Below are positions 45,790-55,143 of a stretch of 64,000 nucleotides of DNA, piece by piece. A model generated the notes under the pieces. It was not told the DNA's origin and did no database searches. It saw only the letters and a list, made by a program, of their open reading frames with translations. Made by a program: the position numbers and the translations under genes. This DNA comes from Caldicellulosiruptor changbaiensis. Its GTDB lineage: Bacteria > Bacillota > Thermoanaerobacteria > Caldicellulosiruptorales > Caldicellulosiruptoraceae. The stretch covers positions 2,830,501 to 2,894,500 of the forward strand of contig NZ_CP034791.1 in assembly GCF_003999255.1 (NCBI RefSeq), written 5' to 3'. How positions within the stretch are numbered: the first letter of the stretch is position 1; each line of letters starts with the position of its first letter.

Positions 45790-46415
45790 TCATACCTCCG
45801 TCCTCATTTTCATCAAAATAAAAAACCTAATTCTTTATAATACTATCTTTAATTATAAACTTTAATTATAAAACAATCATTATAAGAAAAATAGCCGAGC
45901 TTGTAAAATTAAAGAATAGTTTGAATTTTATCTCATTCTTATTTAAAATGAAGTCTAAAGAATTAAATCTTCATCAAAATAAAATAAGAAGATATTGAAG
46001 ACAATACCCTTTCAACCATGGTATGATATTAAACTATGGAAGAAAAACGCATATATTAGGATATTTAAAGCTAAAACTCACAATTAATAATATCACAAAG
46101 AAAAAGAAATTTAAACACTCTAGTCAGCTTTATTTTCGGGTGTTAAAGATATTTTTGTGGCTTGCAGTAAAAAACTGGTAAACTATAATTTACAAAAAAC
46201 CAAAAAGCTTATATTCTAATCAGAGGGGGATTTTACACAAAAATTTGGACTTGACCAACAGTGAAATTATTTTGAAGCCAGATAATAGGTTTTTGACATT
46301 AACTTAAAACTGTATTTGGGATTGCAAACATACAATTTTTTATAGTATGATATAACTTAAAGAACGTCTTCCTTAGTGATAGATCCAGCCACAACGGTTA
46401 GGAGAAGAGATAAAA
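45790..46415. other. Spacer between the Dam-like gene and the type IIS operon
   Basis: The ~625 A/T-rich bases hold no gene-length frame and no controller-protein gene. A promoter (TTGCAA 46322-46327, 18 bases, TATGAT 46346-46351) lies before the endonuclease. A short A/T palindrome region with CCATGG near 46020 was noted without a defensible function. Confidence 0.45.
46322..46351 (+). promoter_or_regulatory. Candidate promoter of the type IIS restriction operon
   Basis: TTGCAA, 18-base spacer, TATGAT, 64 bases upstream of the endonuclease start. Confidence 0.5.
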
Positions 46416-48200
46416 ATGCGAAAGCCTTGGTCTATTTCCACCACAGTTAGAAACCCCGAAAGATTAAGAGGATTTTTGCAAGTGTTATCTGAGTTTGAAG
46501 GAATGAATTTTGATGAGAATGTTCAAATTCAATATCAGATACGATTAATACAATACAAACTCTACAGACCTATGAATTTACCTGAAGACATAAAACGTGA
46601 GTTTGACAATCCTGCAATTAAAAAAATAGATTACAAAAAAGCTAAGAAGATTTTTGATTTACAAAATTATGAAGATCCTTCTATGCGTGGTCGTCAGTCT
46701 GTAAATCCCTTGAACAAATTAGGATTTGCAATTGCCAAAAAAAGCTTAGGCAAGATTAGAATAACTGAGTTGGGAAGAAAATTTTTAGATGAAAATAATG
46801 ATATCTCCGAGATACTTTTCAAAAGTCTTCTTAAATTACAGTACCCAAATCCTTTTAGTAACGATTTTAAAAGCAGAGATGGCTTTGATATCATTCCTTT
46901 TATAGTAACTTTAAAGTTTTTCTATTTGTTAGAAAAACAAGTACAAATAGATGAAATTTCAAAAAGAGAATTTTGTTTATTTATTCCAACCCTCATTAAC
47001 TATAAAGAAATAGAAAATCAAATCAATCAGTTACTTGATTATAGAAGATCAAAAAATAAGAGAGATTTTGAAGCACAATTCATCTCTAAGTTTTTTGGTT
47101 CAGCTAAAAATATTGAGACCAAAATCAACAATTTGTTTGATTATGGAGACAACATTTTACGATTCTTTCTTCTTACAAAATATTTTACCGCTAAAAAAAG
47201 TGAATTTGGACAAGTTGCCAATGTAAAACTTTCACAAGATAGAAAAAAAGAAATTGAAGAATTACTAAATATGTTCGAAGGAAAAGCAATAAGCTTTTCT
47301 AATTTAGATGACTACGTCGAATATATGAGTGATATCAAAAAGCCTGAATTGCCGTGGGAAAAAAATAAGAATAAACTTATTGAAATGGCAGAAAGTATCC
47401 GGAAAGATATTTCACAACAAATAGAAAGCAGTAAAATTGCAATAAATGAATACTCTAAAATGGTTTTAGGCAAAAACTTATTTGAGTTATCTGAAGAAGA
47501 ATTGAAAAACCATATCAATGAACTGAGGAAGATAAAATCCAAAATTAACGAAGCTAAAAAGGCTCATATCTTAAAATATAACTTTGCCAAATTAGACGAA
47601 CATATTAAAATACTAAGGAATAAAGAATATTGGAAGGAATTAGAACCAGCCGATTTAGAACAAATAATATTCGAGCTATTGTTAATTATTGATAGTGCAG
47701 AAAAAATTGAATCAAATGCTATTAAAGATGATGAAGGAAATTTTATAAACTTTGCACCAGCTAAAAAACCTGATATTGAATTTTTCTTCAAGGAATTTGC
47801 TGGGATTTGTGAAGTAACACTAAACAAAACTCAATATCAATGGATTCAAGAAGGATATCCTGTATTAGACCACGTAGAAAAATTTATAAATCAACACCCC
47901 AATTATACTCATTTTGTAAATATTTTTGTTGCTCCAAAAATACATGATAATACCTATTATAATTTTTTCATTGCTTTAAAGCACGGATTTAAGAGTAAGA
48001 AGATCAAAATTCTCCCTTTAAATTTTGAACAGTTTACTATATTCACAAAAGTACTTCAAAGTTATTTTGATAAGTTCAATGGTTTAAATTCAAATTTAAT
48101 TTTGACCCTTTGTAATAACATATTTCACGAAATGGAAAATTTAGATGATCACTCAATGATATGTAGTTTAATTGACAATAAGCTTTATAGTCTATTTTAG
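46416..48200 (+). CDS. AlwI-family type IIS restriction endonuclease
   Basis: The 594-residue protein opens MRKPWSISTTVRNPERLRGF, the start signature of the AlwI family (PF09491), which includes AlwI and the nicking relatives such as BstNBI. DNA-recognition helices (~130-330) precede a nuclease core in which KPDIEFFFKEFAGICEVTL gives the PD...ExT active site (~452-470). Relatives recognise short asymmetric sites (for AlwI, GGATC) and cut nearby; the actual site here is unknown. AGGAGA lies ~10 bases before the ATG. The two methylase genes follow with a 15-base gap, as needed to protect both strands of an asymmetric site. Confidence 0.88.
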   Translation: MRKPWSISTTVRNPERLRGFLQVLSEFEGMNFDENVQIQYQIRLIQYKLYRPMNLPEDIKREFDNPAIKKIDYKKAKKIFDLQNYEDPSMRGRQSVNPLNKLGFAIAKKSLGKIRITELGRKFLDENNDISEILFKSLLKLQYPNPFSNDFKSRDGFDIIPFIVTLKFFYLLEKQVQIDEISKREFCLFIPTLINYKEIENQINQLLDYRRSKNKRDFEAQFISKFFGSAKNIETKINNLFDYGDNILRFFLLTKYFTAKKSEFGQVANVKLSQDRKKEIEELLNMFEGKAISFSNLDDYVEYMSDIKKPELPWEKNKNKLIEMAESIRKDISQQIESSKIAINEYSKMVLGKNLFELSEEELKNHINELRKIKSKINEAKKAHILKYNFAKLDEHIKILRNKEYWKELEPADLEQIIFELLLIIDSAEKIESNAIKDDEGNFINFAPAKKPDIEFFFKEFAGICEVTLNKTQYQWIQEGYPVLDHVEKFINQHPNYTHFVNIFVAPKIHDNTYYNFFIALKHGFKSKKIKILPLNFEQFTIFTKVLQSYFDKFNGLNSNLILTLCNNIFHEMENLDDHSMICSLIDNKLYSLF

Positions 48201-48215
48201 GAAGGTGACCTAAAT

Positions 48216-49028
48216 TTGATTTACAATACAATTTTACATGGTGATTGTGTAACGATTATGAAAGAACATATTCCATCGGAAAGCATAGATTTAATTTATG
48301 CTGACCCACCTTACAATTTGTCAGGCAGAGATCTTATACTAAAAAATAACAAGACTGGTGGTCCGTTTTATAAAATGAATGAAGAATGGGACAGCTGGGA
48401 TTATGACAAATACTGTGAATTCACTTATAATTGGCTTTTAGCCTCATATTCTGTCTTGAAAAGTAATGGTAGTTTGTATATTTCTTGTACTTACCATAAC
48501 ATTGGAGAAGTTATATTTTTAGCAAAAAAGATAGGCTTTAAATTAAACAATATATTGACATGGGTCAAGACAAATGCTATGCCAAATATTACTAAACGTA
48601 CATTTAAACACACAACAGAATTTGTTTGTTGGTTTGTTAAAGGCCCTGGATGGAAATTTAACTATAATGAAATTAAAATGCTTAATCCAAGAAAAACAAA
48701 AGATGGCTCTGTTAAGCAAATGGATGACTTTTTTGATTTCTTTGAAATGCCTCTTGTTCAAGGAAAAGAAAGAATTAAGTTAGACAATGGCAGAGCCGCA
48801 CATCCAAATCAAAAACCTGAAAAATTGTTGGAAATAATAATTACTGCTTCAAGTGATGAAGGAGATATAGTATTAGATCCTTTTTTTGGAACAGGAACAA
48901 CTGGTGTTGTTGCTGAGCGTATGAATAGAAAATGGATTGGAATTGAAATAAACGAAACCTACATTGAAATTGCTAAAAAGAGAATTGAAGAGGAGAGAAG
49001 AAAAAATGTGCAAAATTCTTTTATTTAA
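48216..49028 (+). CDS. Beta-class DNA methyltransferase 1 of the type IIS system
   Basis: The 270-residue protein has YADPPYNLSGRD (motif IV, ~27) before VLDPFFGTGTTGVVAERMNR (motif I, near the C-terminus), i.e. the beta arrangement. DPPY indicates an N6-adenine (possibly N4-cytosine) methylase. TTG 48216 has GGAAGGTGA upstream. The gene overlaps the second methylase by 23 bases. Confidence 0.9.
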   Translation: MIYNTILHGDCVTIMKEHIPSESIDLIYADPPYNLSGRDLILKNNKTGGPFYKMNEEWDSWDYDKYCEFTYNWLLASYSVLKSNGSLYISCTYHNIGEVIFLAKKIGFKLNNILTWVKTNAMPNITKRTFKHTTEFVCWFVKGPGWKFNYNEIKMLNPRKTKDGSVKQMDDFFDFFEMPLVQGKERIKLDNGRAAHPNQKPEKLLEIIITASSDEGDIVLDPFFGTGTTGVVAERMNRKWIGIEINETYIEIAKKRIEEERRKNVQNSFI

Positions 49029-49749
49029 TGATGATTGTTTGAATATTCTGAGAAAAATAGAAGACAATAGTATTGATCTGATTTTTGCTGATCCTCCTTA
49101 CAATTTGTCTTCAGAAAATGCTCTAACCACGAGAGCCGGTAAACCAGTAAAATGTTATAAAGGCGAATGGGATAAAATAGATGATATATTTGAGTTTAAT
49201 CTAAGGTGGATCGAGCAATGTGTCAGAGTACTTAAAGAAACTGGAACTATTTGGATTTCTGGAACATTGCATAATCATCCTATAATTGGAACTATTCTGA
49301 AGCAGTTGGGTCTCTGGATTATCAATGACATTATATGGTTTAAGCCTAATGCAACTCCTTTACTATCAAGAAATAGATTTGTTCCATCTACTGAATTGAT
49401 CTGGGTTGCAAGCAAAAATAAAAAATATTATTTTGACTATGAGATGGCACGGAAGCTTAATGGAGGCAAACAGATGAGAAACTTATGGGAAATTCCTGCT
49501 CAAAGGCATAAGACTCCTCATCCTACTGAAAAACCTGAAGCATTGTTAGAAAGGATTATTCTAATAGGCAGTAAAGAAGGAGATGTCGTCTTAGATCCTT
49601 TTATGGGCTCTGGAACAACTGGCGTTGTAGCTAAATTGCTTAAACGAAACTTTATTGGAATTGAAATTGATCCAGTATACTTTGAGATTGCAAAAAAACG
49701 TATTGAGGAAGAAAAGCCTATTCAGCAAACTTTTTTAAATTTTCTTTAA
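49006..49749 (+). CDS. Beta-class DNA methyltransferase 2 of the type IIS system
   Basis: The 247-residue protein has FADPPYNLSSENAL (motif IV) then VLDPFMGSGTTGVVAKLLKR (motif I). It is paralogous to the first methylase but has different central residues, consistent with methylating the other strand of an asymmetric site. ATG 49006 with GGAGAG ~8 bases upstream lies inside the end of the first methylase. A terminator follows at once. Confidence 0.9.
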   Translation: MCKILLFNDDCLNILRKIEDNSIDLIFADPPYNLSSENALTTRAGKPVKCYKGEWDKIDDIFEFNLRWIEQCVRVLKETGTIWISGTLHNHPIIGTILKQLGLWIINDIIWFKPNATPLLSRNRFVPSTELIWVASKNKKYYFDYEMARKLNGGKQMRNLWEIPAQRHKTPHPTEKPEALLERIILIGSKEGDVVLDPFMGSGTTGVVAKLLKRNFIGIEIDPVYFEIAKKRIEEEKPIQQTFLNFL

Positions 49750-49751
49750 AA

Positions 49752-49791
49752 AGGCTGCTTTCCTTTCTTTCGTGGAAAGTAGCCTCTTTTT
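49752..49791 (+). terminator. Terminator of the type IIS restriction operon
   Basis: AGGCTGCTTTCC (49752-49763) pairs with GGAAAGTAGCCT (49774-49785), then TTTTT. Confidence 0.85.
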
Positions 49792-49920
49792 CTCTGTTAG
49801 CTTTTTACAAATGCTGAAATAATTTCCTCACATACGTACCCAAAATTTAGAATATTAAAAAAAACACCTGAAAAGCCTCATGTTCAACTATCACTAACCC
49901 ATCTTAATAAAAGATGTATG

Positions 49921-51957
49921 TTATGTATCCTCACCTGCCTTTATAGAAATCGCTGCAAGTTTTACAACTCCTTCGTGCACATCCTTGAACTGCTCAATCA
50001 GCTTGTCAACAGAACGAATCTGTTTTTGGAAGACATCTTTAATTGATGAAAGAGTTTTAAAGTACTGCAAAGTAGTTTGAGTTTGCAATTTTAAGGTATT
50101 GTTTATATTCAAGATTTTTTCTTGCTGGTTTGAAATTTCAGATGATATCTTTGATATTCTCTCTTTCATGGCTGTGTTTGTCTCCTTGATTTTGCTAAGC
50201 GAAACAGTAGATTTTTTGGCAACTTCCACTCCTGCTTTTACAACCTTCATACTCTCTTCAAGCCTCTTGTTTGTTTTGTTGAATGTCAAAAGCGATTTTT
50301 CTATTGACTCAGAAATCCGTTTTGCAAATGAATCTGCTGTTTGTGAAAGCCTTGAAATTTCTGAAGCTATGACTCCAAAACTTGGCACATCGCGTTTTGC
50401 CGCTTCTATCGAGACATTTAGTGAAATTATCTTTATCTGTTCTGCAAGCTTTGAAATGTACTCACTTGCACTGACAATTGATTTATAATTCTGCATAGCT
50501 TCAGACAGATCTGAAGCAACCTGGTTTATGGTCTCGTTCACTGTGTACATGTATTTTATGAGGTTTTGGATAGACTCTTCTTCTTTGTACGTTGTATCAA
50601 CCACACTTGTTATCCCCTCTTCAATTGTCCTAAACACTTTGAATGTATTTTGTACCTGTTGCTCAATCTCAGTTATATAGCTGCTTACCTCTTCAAACGC
50701 CTTTTTTTGCTTTTCAGCCAGCTCTATAATTTCCTTTATCTGAGTGGCTGTGATCTCATTTGTCTTCGCAGAATCTGTTGCAATGCTATTTAGCCTGTCA
50801 ATATAACTTTGCGTGGTGCTAACTGTCTGGTCAATATTTGTGACAAAGGTATGGATACTCTTTACCATCTTTGAAAATTCTCTTGCCAAAAGTCCTATCT
50901 CGTCGCTACTCACAATGCTGTCTTCTACCTGTATATCAAACTTACCAGATGCAACTTTTCTTGCACTGTCAACAAGTTTATTTATTGGCCTTGTGATCCT
51001 GTTTGCAATGAACATACTGATGATGATGACCAAAACTAATGTAAGCCCAAACAAGAGTATTGAAAACCTGATGGAAGATGTAACAAAGTTCGAAACAAGA
51101 AGGTTGTTTGTAAGTATTGCAAGAGCTGCTACAGGCATTGTGTTATTAGCTTTTCTCACAGGGATCAATACAAAACTATAACTGTCATTTTTTGTACCTG
51201 TTTTGCCAATCAAGTACTCATACTCACCTGACATTGCTTTCTGCAAGGTCTCTTTTTCTATAATAGCCCCCAGTTTTTGAGAGTTTGATTGTGAAATATA
51301 TTTATTAGGCGAATTTGCAGGATACAAAATGACATTCATCTTGGTAAGTCTTGAGAGGTTTTCAACAAACCTCTTGTCAAGTTTGTACCCAACAATTACT
51401 GCGCCAATTACCCTCATGTTGTTTGCACTCATCTCTGTGACCACATCTGATACAGACTTTATATAAATGTCATCTCCGCTTTTTTCAATAGTGGTATACC
51501 TTAGCCTTGCAAGCCCACACTTTACTAAATAATTTTCTTTCCAGTTATCACCATAACGTGAGAGGATGTCACTTCTTCCGATTAAAATACCATTTGAGTC
51601 TGTTACAGCAATCTGGTCAATATTCATCTGGCTTGCCAGCGGCGAAATTACCTGTACAAGTCTTAGATGGTCTTTTTTCAAGATTGCCTCTTTTAGCAGG
51701 TTGTTTGATGAAATCAAAGTCGCATAGTCTTGAGATAGTTTTTGATACCTCTCAATCTCTTGAATTGCTACATTATGCGCGGCTTCAAGACGTGAATTTA
51801 ATTCCTTTTGCGCATTCTTTTCAATAAGGCTCAGTGAAAAGATTAAAAATACTAAAAGTGGAATTAATGAGATTATAATAAACCACAATGTAATTCTTGT
51901 CTTGAGTGAACCAGAGATTTTAAAGGAAACTTTTTTAAATTTACGTAGCTGCCTCAT
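49921..51957 (-). CDS. Methyl-accepting chemotaxis protein with a divergent signalling tip
   Basis: In this 678-residue protein, membrane helices at ~18-40 and ~297-318 flank a ~255-residue extracellular sensor of Cache-like layout (YGDNWKENYLVKCGLARLRY region). A HAMP domain follows (ANRITRPINKLVDSARKVAS). The cytoplasmic part is a long coiled coil, but the usual tip is replaced by LNVSIEAAKRDVPSFGVIA, with only the EAA core kept. Coupling to CheA/CheW may therefore be altered. No che genes are visible nearby. Confidence 0.87.
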   Translation of the reverse strand: MRQLRKFKKVSFKISGSLKTRITLWFIIISLIPLLVFLIFSLSLIEKNAQKELNSRLEAAHNVAIQEIERYQKLSQDYATLISSNNLLKEAILKKDHLRLVQVISPLASQMNIDQIAVTDSNGILIGRSDILSRYGDNWKENYLVKCGLARLRYTTIEKSGDDIYIKSVSDVVTEMSANNMRVIGAVIVGYKLDKRFVENLSRLTKMNVILYPANSPNKYISQSNSQKLGAIIEKETLQKAMSGEYEYLIGKTGTKNDSYSFVLIPVRKANNTMPVAALAILTNNLLVSNFVTSSIRFSILLFGLTLVLVIIISMFIANRITRPINKLVDSARKVASGKFDIQVEDSIVSSDEIGLLAREFSKMVKSIHTFVTNIDQTVSTTQSYIDRLNSIATDSAKTNEITATQIKEIIELAEKQKKAFEEVSSYITEIEQQVQNTFKVFRTIEEGITSVVDTTYKEEESIQNLIKYMYTVNETINQVASDLSEAMQNYKSIVSASEYISKLAEQIKIISLNVSIEAAKRDVPSFGVIASEISRLSQTADSFAKRISESIEKSLLTFNKTNKRLEESMKVVKAGVEVAKKSTVSLSKIKETNTAMKERISKISSEISNQQEKILNINNTLKLQTQTTLQYFKTLSSIKDVFQKQIRSVDKLIEQFKDVHEGVVKLAAISIKAGEDT

Positions 51958-52102
51958 TTTCCACTGTCATCTCCTTCTTTCTTTTTTCCACACTTGATTT
52001 TACACAAAAATTGTTAAAAGCCTGTTTTGACTATGTTAAATGATTGTTAAAATGTGTTATAATTTTGATATAACCTACCTTAAATTATGCGGGAGAAAAA
52101 AG

Positions 52103-53152
52103 ATGAAAAATATTAGAATTTACAAAGCTGCTATTAGAGGTATTATATTACTAATTATAGGGCTACTTGTTTTTGGAAGTTGCCCTATTTACTTGAATAG
52201 GTTCTCTGAAAGTAATTCTGCAAAGGCTGCTTCTTATTCTCAGGCAAAGAGGAATGTGAGCTTATTTTGTTCAAAAGCATATTTTAATAAGGTCTATTCA
52301 GATACAAAAACAGAAATCTTAAAAAGCCCATTCCCCTTTGACCTTTACGCCTCACTAAACCCAACCGACTTTTTTATTGCAGGCTTTGAAAATGATAAGC
52401 TTGTATTTTACTATACCAACTCTGAACAATTTTTAGAGTATGAAAATACCAAAATTGGAAGCAGCCTGCAGGATGTGAAAAGAACCAAATTAAAATTCCT
52501 TAAAAGCTTCGAAATATTAAAAGGTATGAAAAAATATAATTTTACAGATGAGAATTTAGGAAAAGAATATGATGTGGCTTTAGTCAATAATAGCTATTAT
52601 GTTTACTTCTTTTATGACAAACTTGTTTCTCCAAATATTGTAAACGGAATCTTTATGGTCAAAAAAGGTATTTGGGATGATTTTCTTATAAATGATGATG
52701 TTTTCAAAAAGCAAAAGGATATAAATCACCTTATTTCTGCATTTGAAAGGCTTTGCTACCTTCACTTAAACTCAATCAGAAGTCAAGAGGAAAAACAGCT
52801 TTTTAAGTATTCCGACAAAATCTTGATTGTCGCAAGACTTCATTCACAAAACATGGCAAAGTACAATTTCTTTGGCCACACAGATGTCTTTGGCCAAAGC
52901 CCTGCAGATAGGTTTCAAAAGCAAGCAATTTCTTTTAAAAAGATTGGTGAGAACATAGCAATGGGTACAAAACTTCTTCCATTTTTTGCGAACCATCTTC
53001 TTTTGAATTCAAAAGGGCATAGGGAAAACATTGAAAGTAATTTTGAATATGCAGCAGTAGGATGTGCTGTGGATTTGAATACAGACAATGTGTATTACAC
53101 TCAGAACTTTGCCAATTTGATATATTCACAAGATAGCACTTTTGGCCGATAG
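52103..53152 (+). CDS. Membrane-anchored CAP/SCP-domain protein (YkwD-like)
   Basis: ATG 52103 with GGGAGA 8 bases upstream opens an anchor (AAIRGIILLIIGLLVFGSCP). Residues ~45-200 match the CAP-associated N-terminal domain (DLYASLNPTDFFIAGFENDK; KIGSSLQDVKRTKLKFLKS). Residues ~225-345 are the CAP domain: HSQNMAKYNFFGHTDVFGQS, KIGENIAMG, GHRENI and VYYTQNFA, with the two conserved His present. Bacterial CAP proteins act at the cell surface, some in spores; the enzymatic role is unsettled. Confidence 0.87.
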   Translation: MKNIRIYKAAIRGIILLIIGLLVFGSCPIYLNRFSESNSAKAASYSQAKRNVSLFCSKAYFNKVYSDTKTEILKSPFPFDLYASLNPTDFFIAGFENDKLVFYYTNSEQFLEYENTKIGSSLQDVKRTKLKFLKSFEILKGMKKYNFTDENLGKEYDVALVNNSYYVYFFYDKLVSPNIVNGIFMVKKGIWDDFLINDDVFKKQKDINHLISAFERLCYLHLNSIRSQEEKQLFKYSDKILIVARLHSQNMAKYNFFGHTDVFGQSPADRFQKQAISFKKIGENIAMGTKLLPFFANHLLLNSKGHRENIESNFEYAAVGCAVDLNTDNVYYTQNFANLIYSQDSTFGR

Positions 53153-53166
53153 AAAGGGGATTGATC

Positions 53167-53559
53167 ATGAAAAGAGGAGTTTCAAAAAGAAAAGTAATAC
53201 TTGTTTTTCTTTCTCTACTTTTTCTATTCATTTTATTTTACTACAATATAAAACTCACTTACATTTTTCAGGAGGGAAACCCTATTTCTCTTTTAAAAGG
53301 AATATACAAACTGGAACATTATAAACTTGAAATTGTACCGGTTGCAAAAAACAAGCTTATACAAAAGGTACAAGCGCCAGAAGGCCTTACACCTTTAAAT
53401 GATTATTTAAAGAAGTATAACTGGAAGTTTGCCGACCAGCTTGGCTCAGTTATCATCTACAAAAGAGGAAACCAGCAGCTTGTAATAAAAATGCGGATGT
53501 TTACTCAAAAGTACGTTGTGTATGAACTTTACCAGCACACTCTTGATAGCTTAAAATAG
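53167..53559 (+). CDS. Small membrane-anchored protein of unknown function
   Basis: The 130-residue protein has an N-terminal helix (VILVFLSLLFLFILFYYNI), then an external domain with VQAPEGLTPLNDYLKKYNWK. There is no recognised family. It starts 14 bases after the CAP gene stop, so it is an operon partner of the CAP protein. It converges with the fumarase gene downstream. Confidence 0.7.
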   Translation: MKRGVSKRKVILVFLSLLFLFILFYYNIKLTYIFQEGNPISLLKGIYKLEHYKLEIVPVAKNKLIQKVQAPEGLTPLNDYLKKYNWKFADQLGSVIIYKRGNQQLVIKMRMFTQKYVVYELYQHTLDSLK

Positions 53560-53618
53560 CTTCTTCTATTTAGGTTTTTTAAATGTTGTGAAAACACGGT
53601 ACAAAAAAGTGGAAAAAA

Positions 53619-54455
53619 TCAAATCTCAATCTTCACATGTCTTGCAACATGGCAAAGAATATTTACCGCAACAGGAAGACCTGCTATGTGTGTTGCACAC
53701 TCTTCTACAAATACATCCAGTGCAGTTGTCCTGCCGCCAAACCCTTCTGGTCCTATCCCAAGTGAATTTATCTTATCAAGAAGTCTTACCTCAAGTTCTG
53801 CGATGTAAGGCTTTGGATGGCGCTTACCAATATTTCTTAAAAGTGCCCTTTTTGAAAGAAGTGCTGCTTTTTCAAATGTTCCACCTATCCCAACACCAAC
53901 AACAATCGGCGGGCATGGGTCAGATCCTGCTTTTTTCACTGTTTCTATTACAAAGTTCTCAATTCCTTCTGTGCCATCAGCCGGTGTTAACATGCAAAGC
54001 GCGCTTTTGTTTTCGCTCCCAAACCCTTTTGGCATAAAGTAGATTGTGATTCTGTCTCCTTTTACAAAGTCAAAATGGATTATTGCAGGTGTGTTATCGC
54101 CTGTGTTTTCCCTCTCAATTGGGCTTTTTACCATTGATTTTCTTAAGTAAAAGTCCTTATATCCCCTTGTTACAGCTCTGTTAATGGCATCTTTTATTGA
54201 GCCTTCAACAAATACCTCTTCACCAATGTCGACAAAAAACACAGCAGCACCAGTATCTTGACAAACTGGGCGCATCTTCTGCTCTGCCATTCGGATGTTT
54301 TTTAAAAGATTTTCCAATGTATACTTTGCAGTACCTTCTTCTGCTTCATACGCCTTTTTTAAAGCCTCTTTTACATCTTCTGGAAGTTTGCAAACAGCTT
54401 CGTTTATGGCTTCATACACCTTGCTTTCGATTACGCTTTCTGAAATTATTCTCAT
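53619..54455 (-). CDS. Class I fumarate hydratase, alpha subunit (TtdA/FumA N-terminal type)
   Basis: The 278-residue protein has RPVCQDTGAAVFFVDIGEEV (first cluster Cys), SDPCPPIVVGVGIGGTFEKA (second Cys), GPEGFGGRTTALDVFVEECATH (third Cys), and ENTGDNTPAIIHF. It is the iron-sulfur alpha half of class I hydro-lyases (fumarase or tartrate dehydratase). No beta subunit follows: the downstream DNA is a convergent gene. ATG 54455 has AAAGGAG ~12 bases upstream. CvpA precedes it by 42 bases. Confidence 0.9.
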   Translation of the reverse strand: MRIISESVIESKVYEAINEAVCKLPEDVKEALKKAYEAEEGTAKYTLENLLKNIRMAEQKMRPVCQDTGAAVFFVDIGEEVFVEGSIKDAINRAVTRGYKDFYLRKSMVKSPIERENTGDNTPAIIHFDFVKGDRITIYFMPKGFGSENKSALCMLTPADGTEGIENFVIETVKKAGSDPCPPIVVGVGIGGTFEKAALLSKRALLRNIGKRHPKPYIAELEVRLLDKINSLGIGPEGFGGRTTALDVFVEECATHIAGLPVAVNILCHVARHVKIEI

Positions 54456-54497
54456 CCTTTTTTACTTCTCCTTTGCAATTTTATTTTTGTTTCAAAT

Positions 54498-55133
54498 CTA
54501 AATTTTTAGTTTTAAATACTGTCTCATCATCATTATGAGAATATTGTTTTCGTATAAAAACTCAGCAAACATTGAGGTTCTGATGTAGTGCTGGACTGTT
54601 TTGAAAATTTGTGCATTGGGGAAAAAGTATATAATGCTAAATGCTATGTAGATTATTATGAGAGCTACTCCAATCCCTGCCAAAAGACCGCCAAAGCCAT
54701 CAATTGTACCAATCACAGGCACTTTCCTCATAAACCCAAGCGCGTTTTTGACCGCGACTATAACAACCTTTGCTGCAATGAATGTAGCTATCATTGCAAT
54801 AAAATTAATTAGAACCATTGTGGCAGCATCCTGAAGACTTTTGTTGAGAGCCTGGTGTGCCTCCATAGCAGCACCTCTGAAAAACTCTGGCACAACTGGT
54901 GAAATGGTATCCCTTATTACAACCTTGTCTTTTACAAAGTTTTCTATTGCTCCTTTTAAGGCAGAAGAACTTTCAATTGCCCTACCTACATATTTATATC
55001 CCCACACCGCCACAAACCATGAGATTATGTATGATCCAACGTCAAAAGCCATTCTTAAAAGTCCTTTTTTGTACCCAATCCACGCACCAATAAGGATAAT
55101 TGCCAAAACAACCAGGTCTGCTAAATTGGGCAT
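54498..55133 (-). CDS. CvpA family membrane protein
   Basis: The 211-residue protein has four to five membrane spans, starting LADLVVLAIILIGAWIGYKK, with the CvpA Gly-rich GTIDGFGGLLAGIGVALIII segment near 150. The family includes colicin V production protein CvpA and relatives of unclear function in Firmicutes. GGTGG lies 11 bases before the ATG. It lies directly before fumA on the same strand. Confidence 0.88.
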   Translation of the reverse strand: MPNLADLVVLAIILIGAWIGYKKGLLRMAFDVGSYIISWFVAVWGYKYVGRAIESSSALKGAIENFVKDKVVIRDTISPVVPEFFRGAAMEAHQALNKSLQDAATMVLINFIAMIATFIAAKVVIVAVKNALGFMRKVPVIGTIDGFGGLLAGIGVALIIIYIAFSIIYFFPNAQIFKTVQHYIRTSMFAEFLYENNILIMMMRQYLKLKI

Positions 55134-55143
55134 TTTAAAAATT

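Noticed and set aside
45790-46415. Controller (C-protein) gene before the restriction operon
   Set aside because: No HTH-coding frame with a ribosome site exists in either strand here.
48574-48783. Extra small genes inside the methylase region
   Set aside because: Alternative frames overlapping conserved methylase motifs, without ribosome sites.
53588-54037. 149-codon plus-strand frame opposite fumarase alpha
   Set aside because: Antisense to conserved iron-sulfur motifs; no SD and low-complexity Leu/Gln composition.
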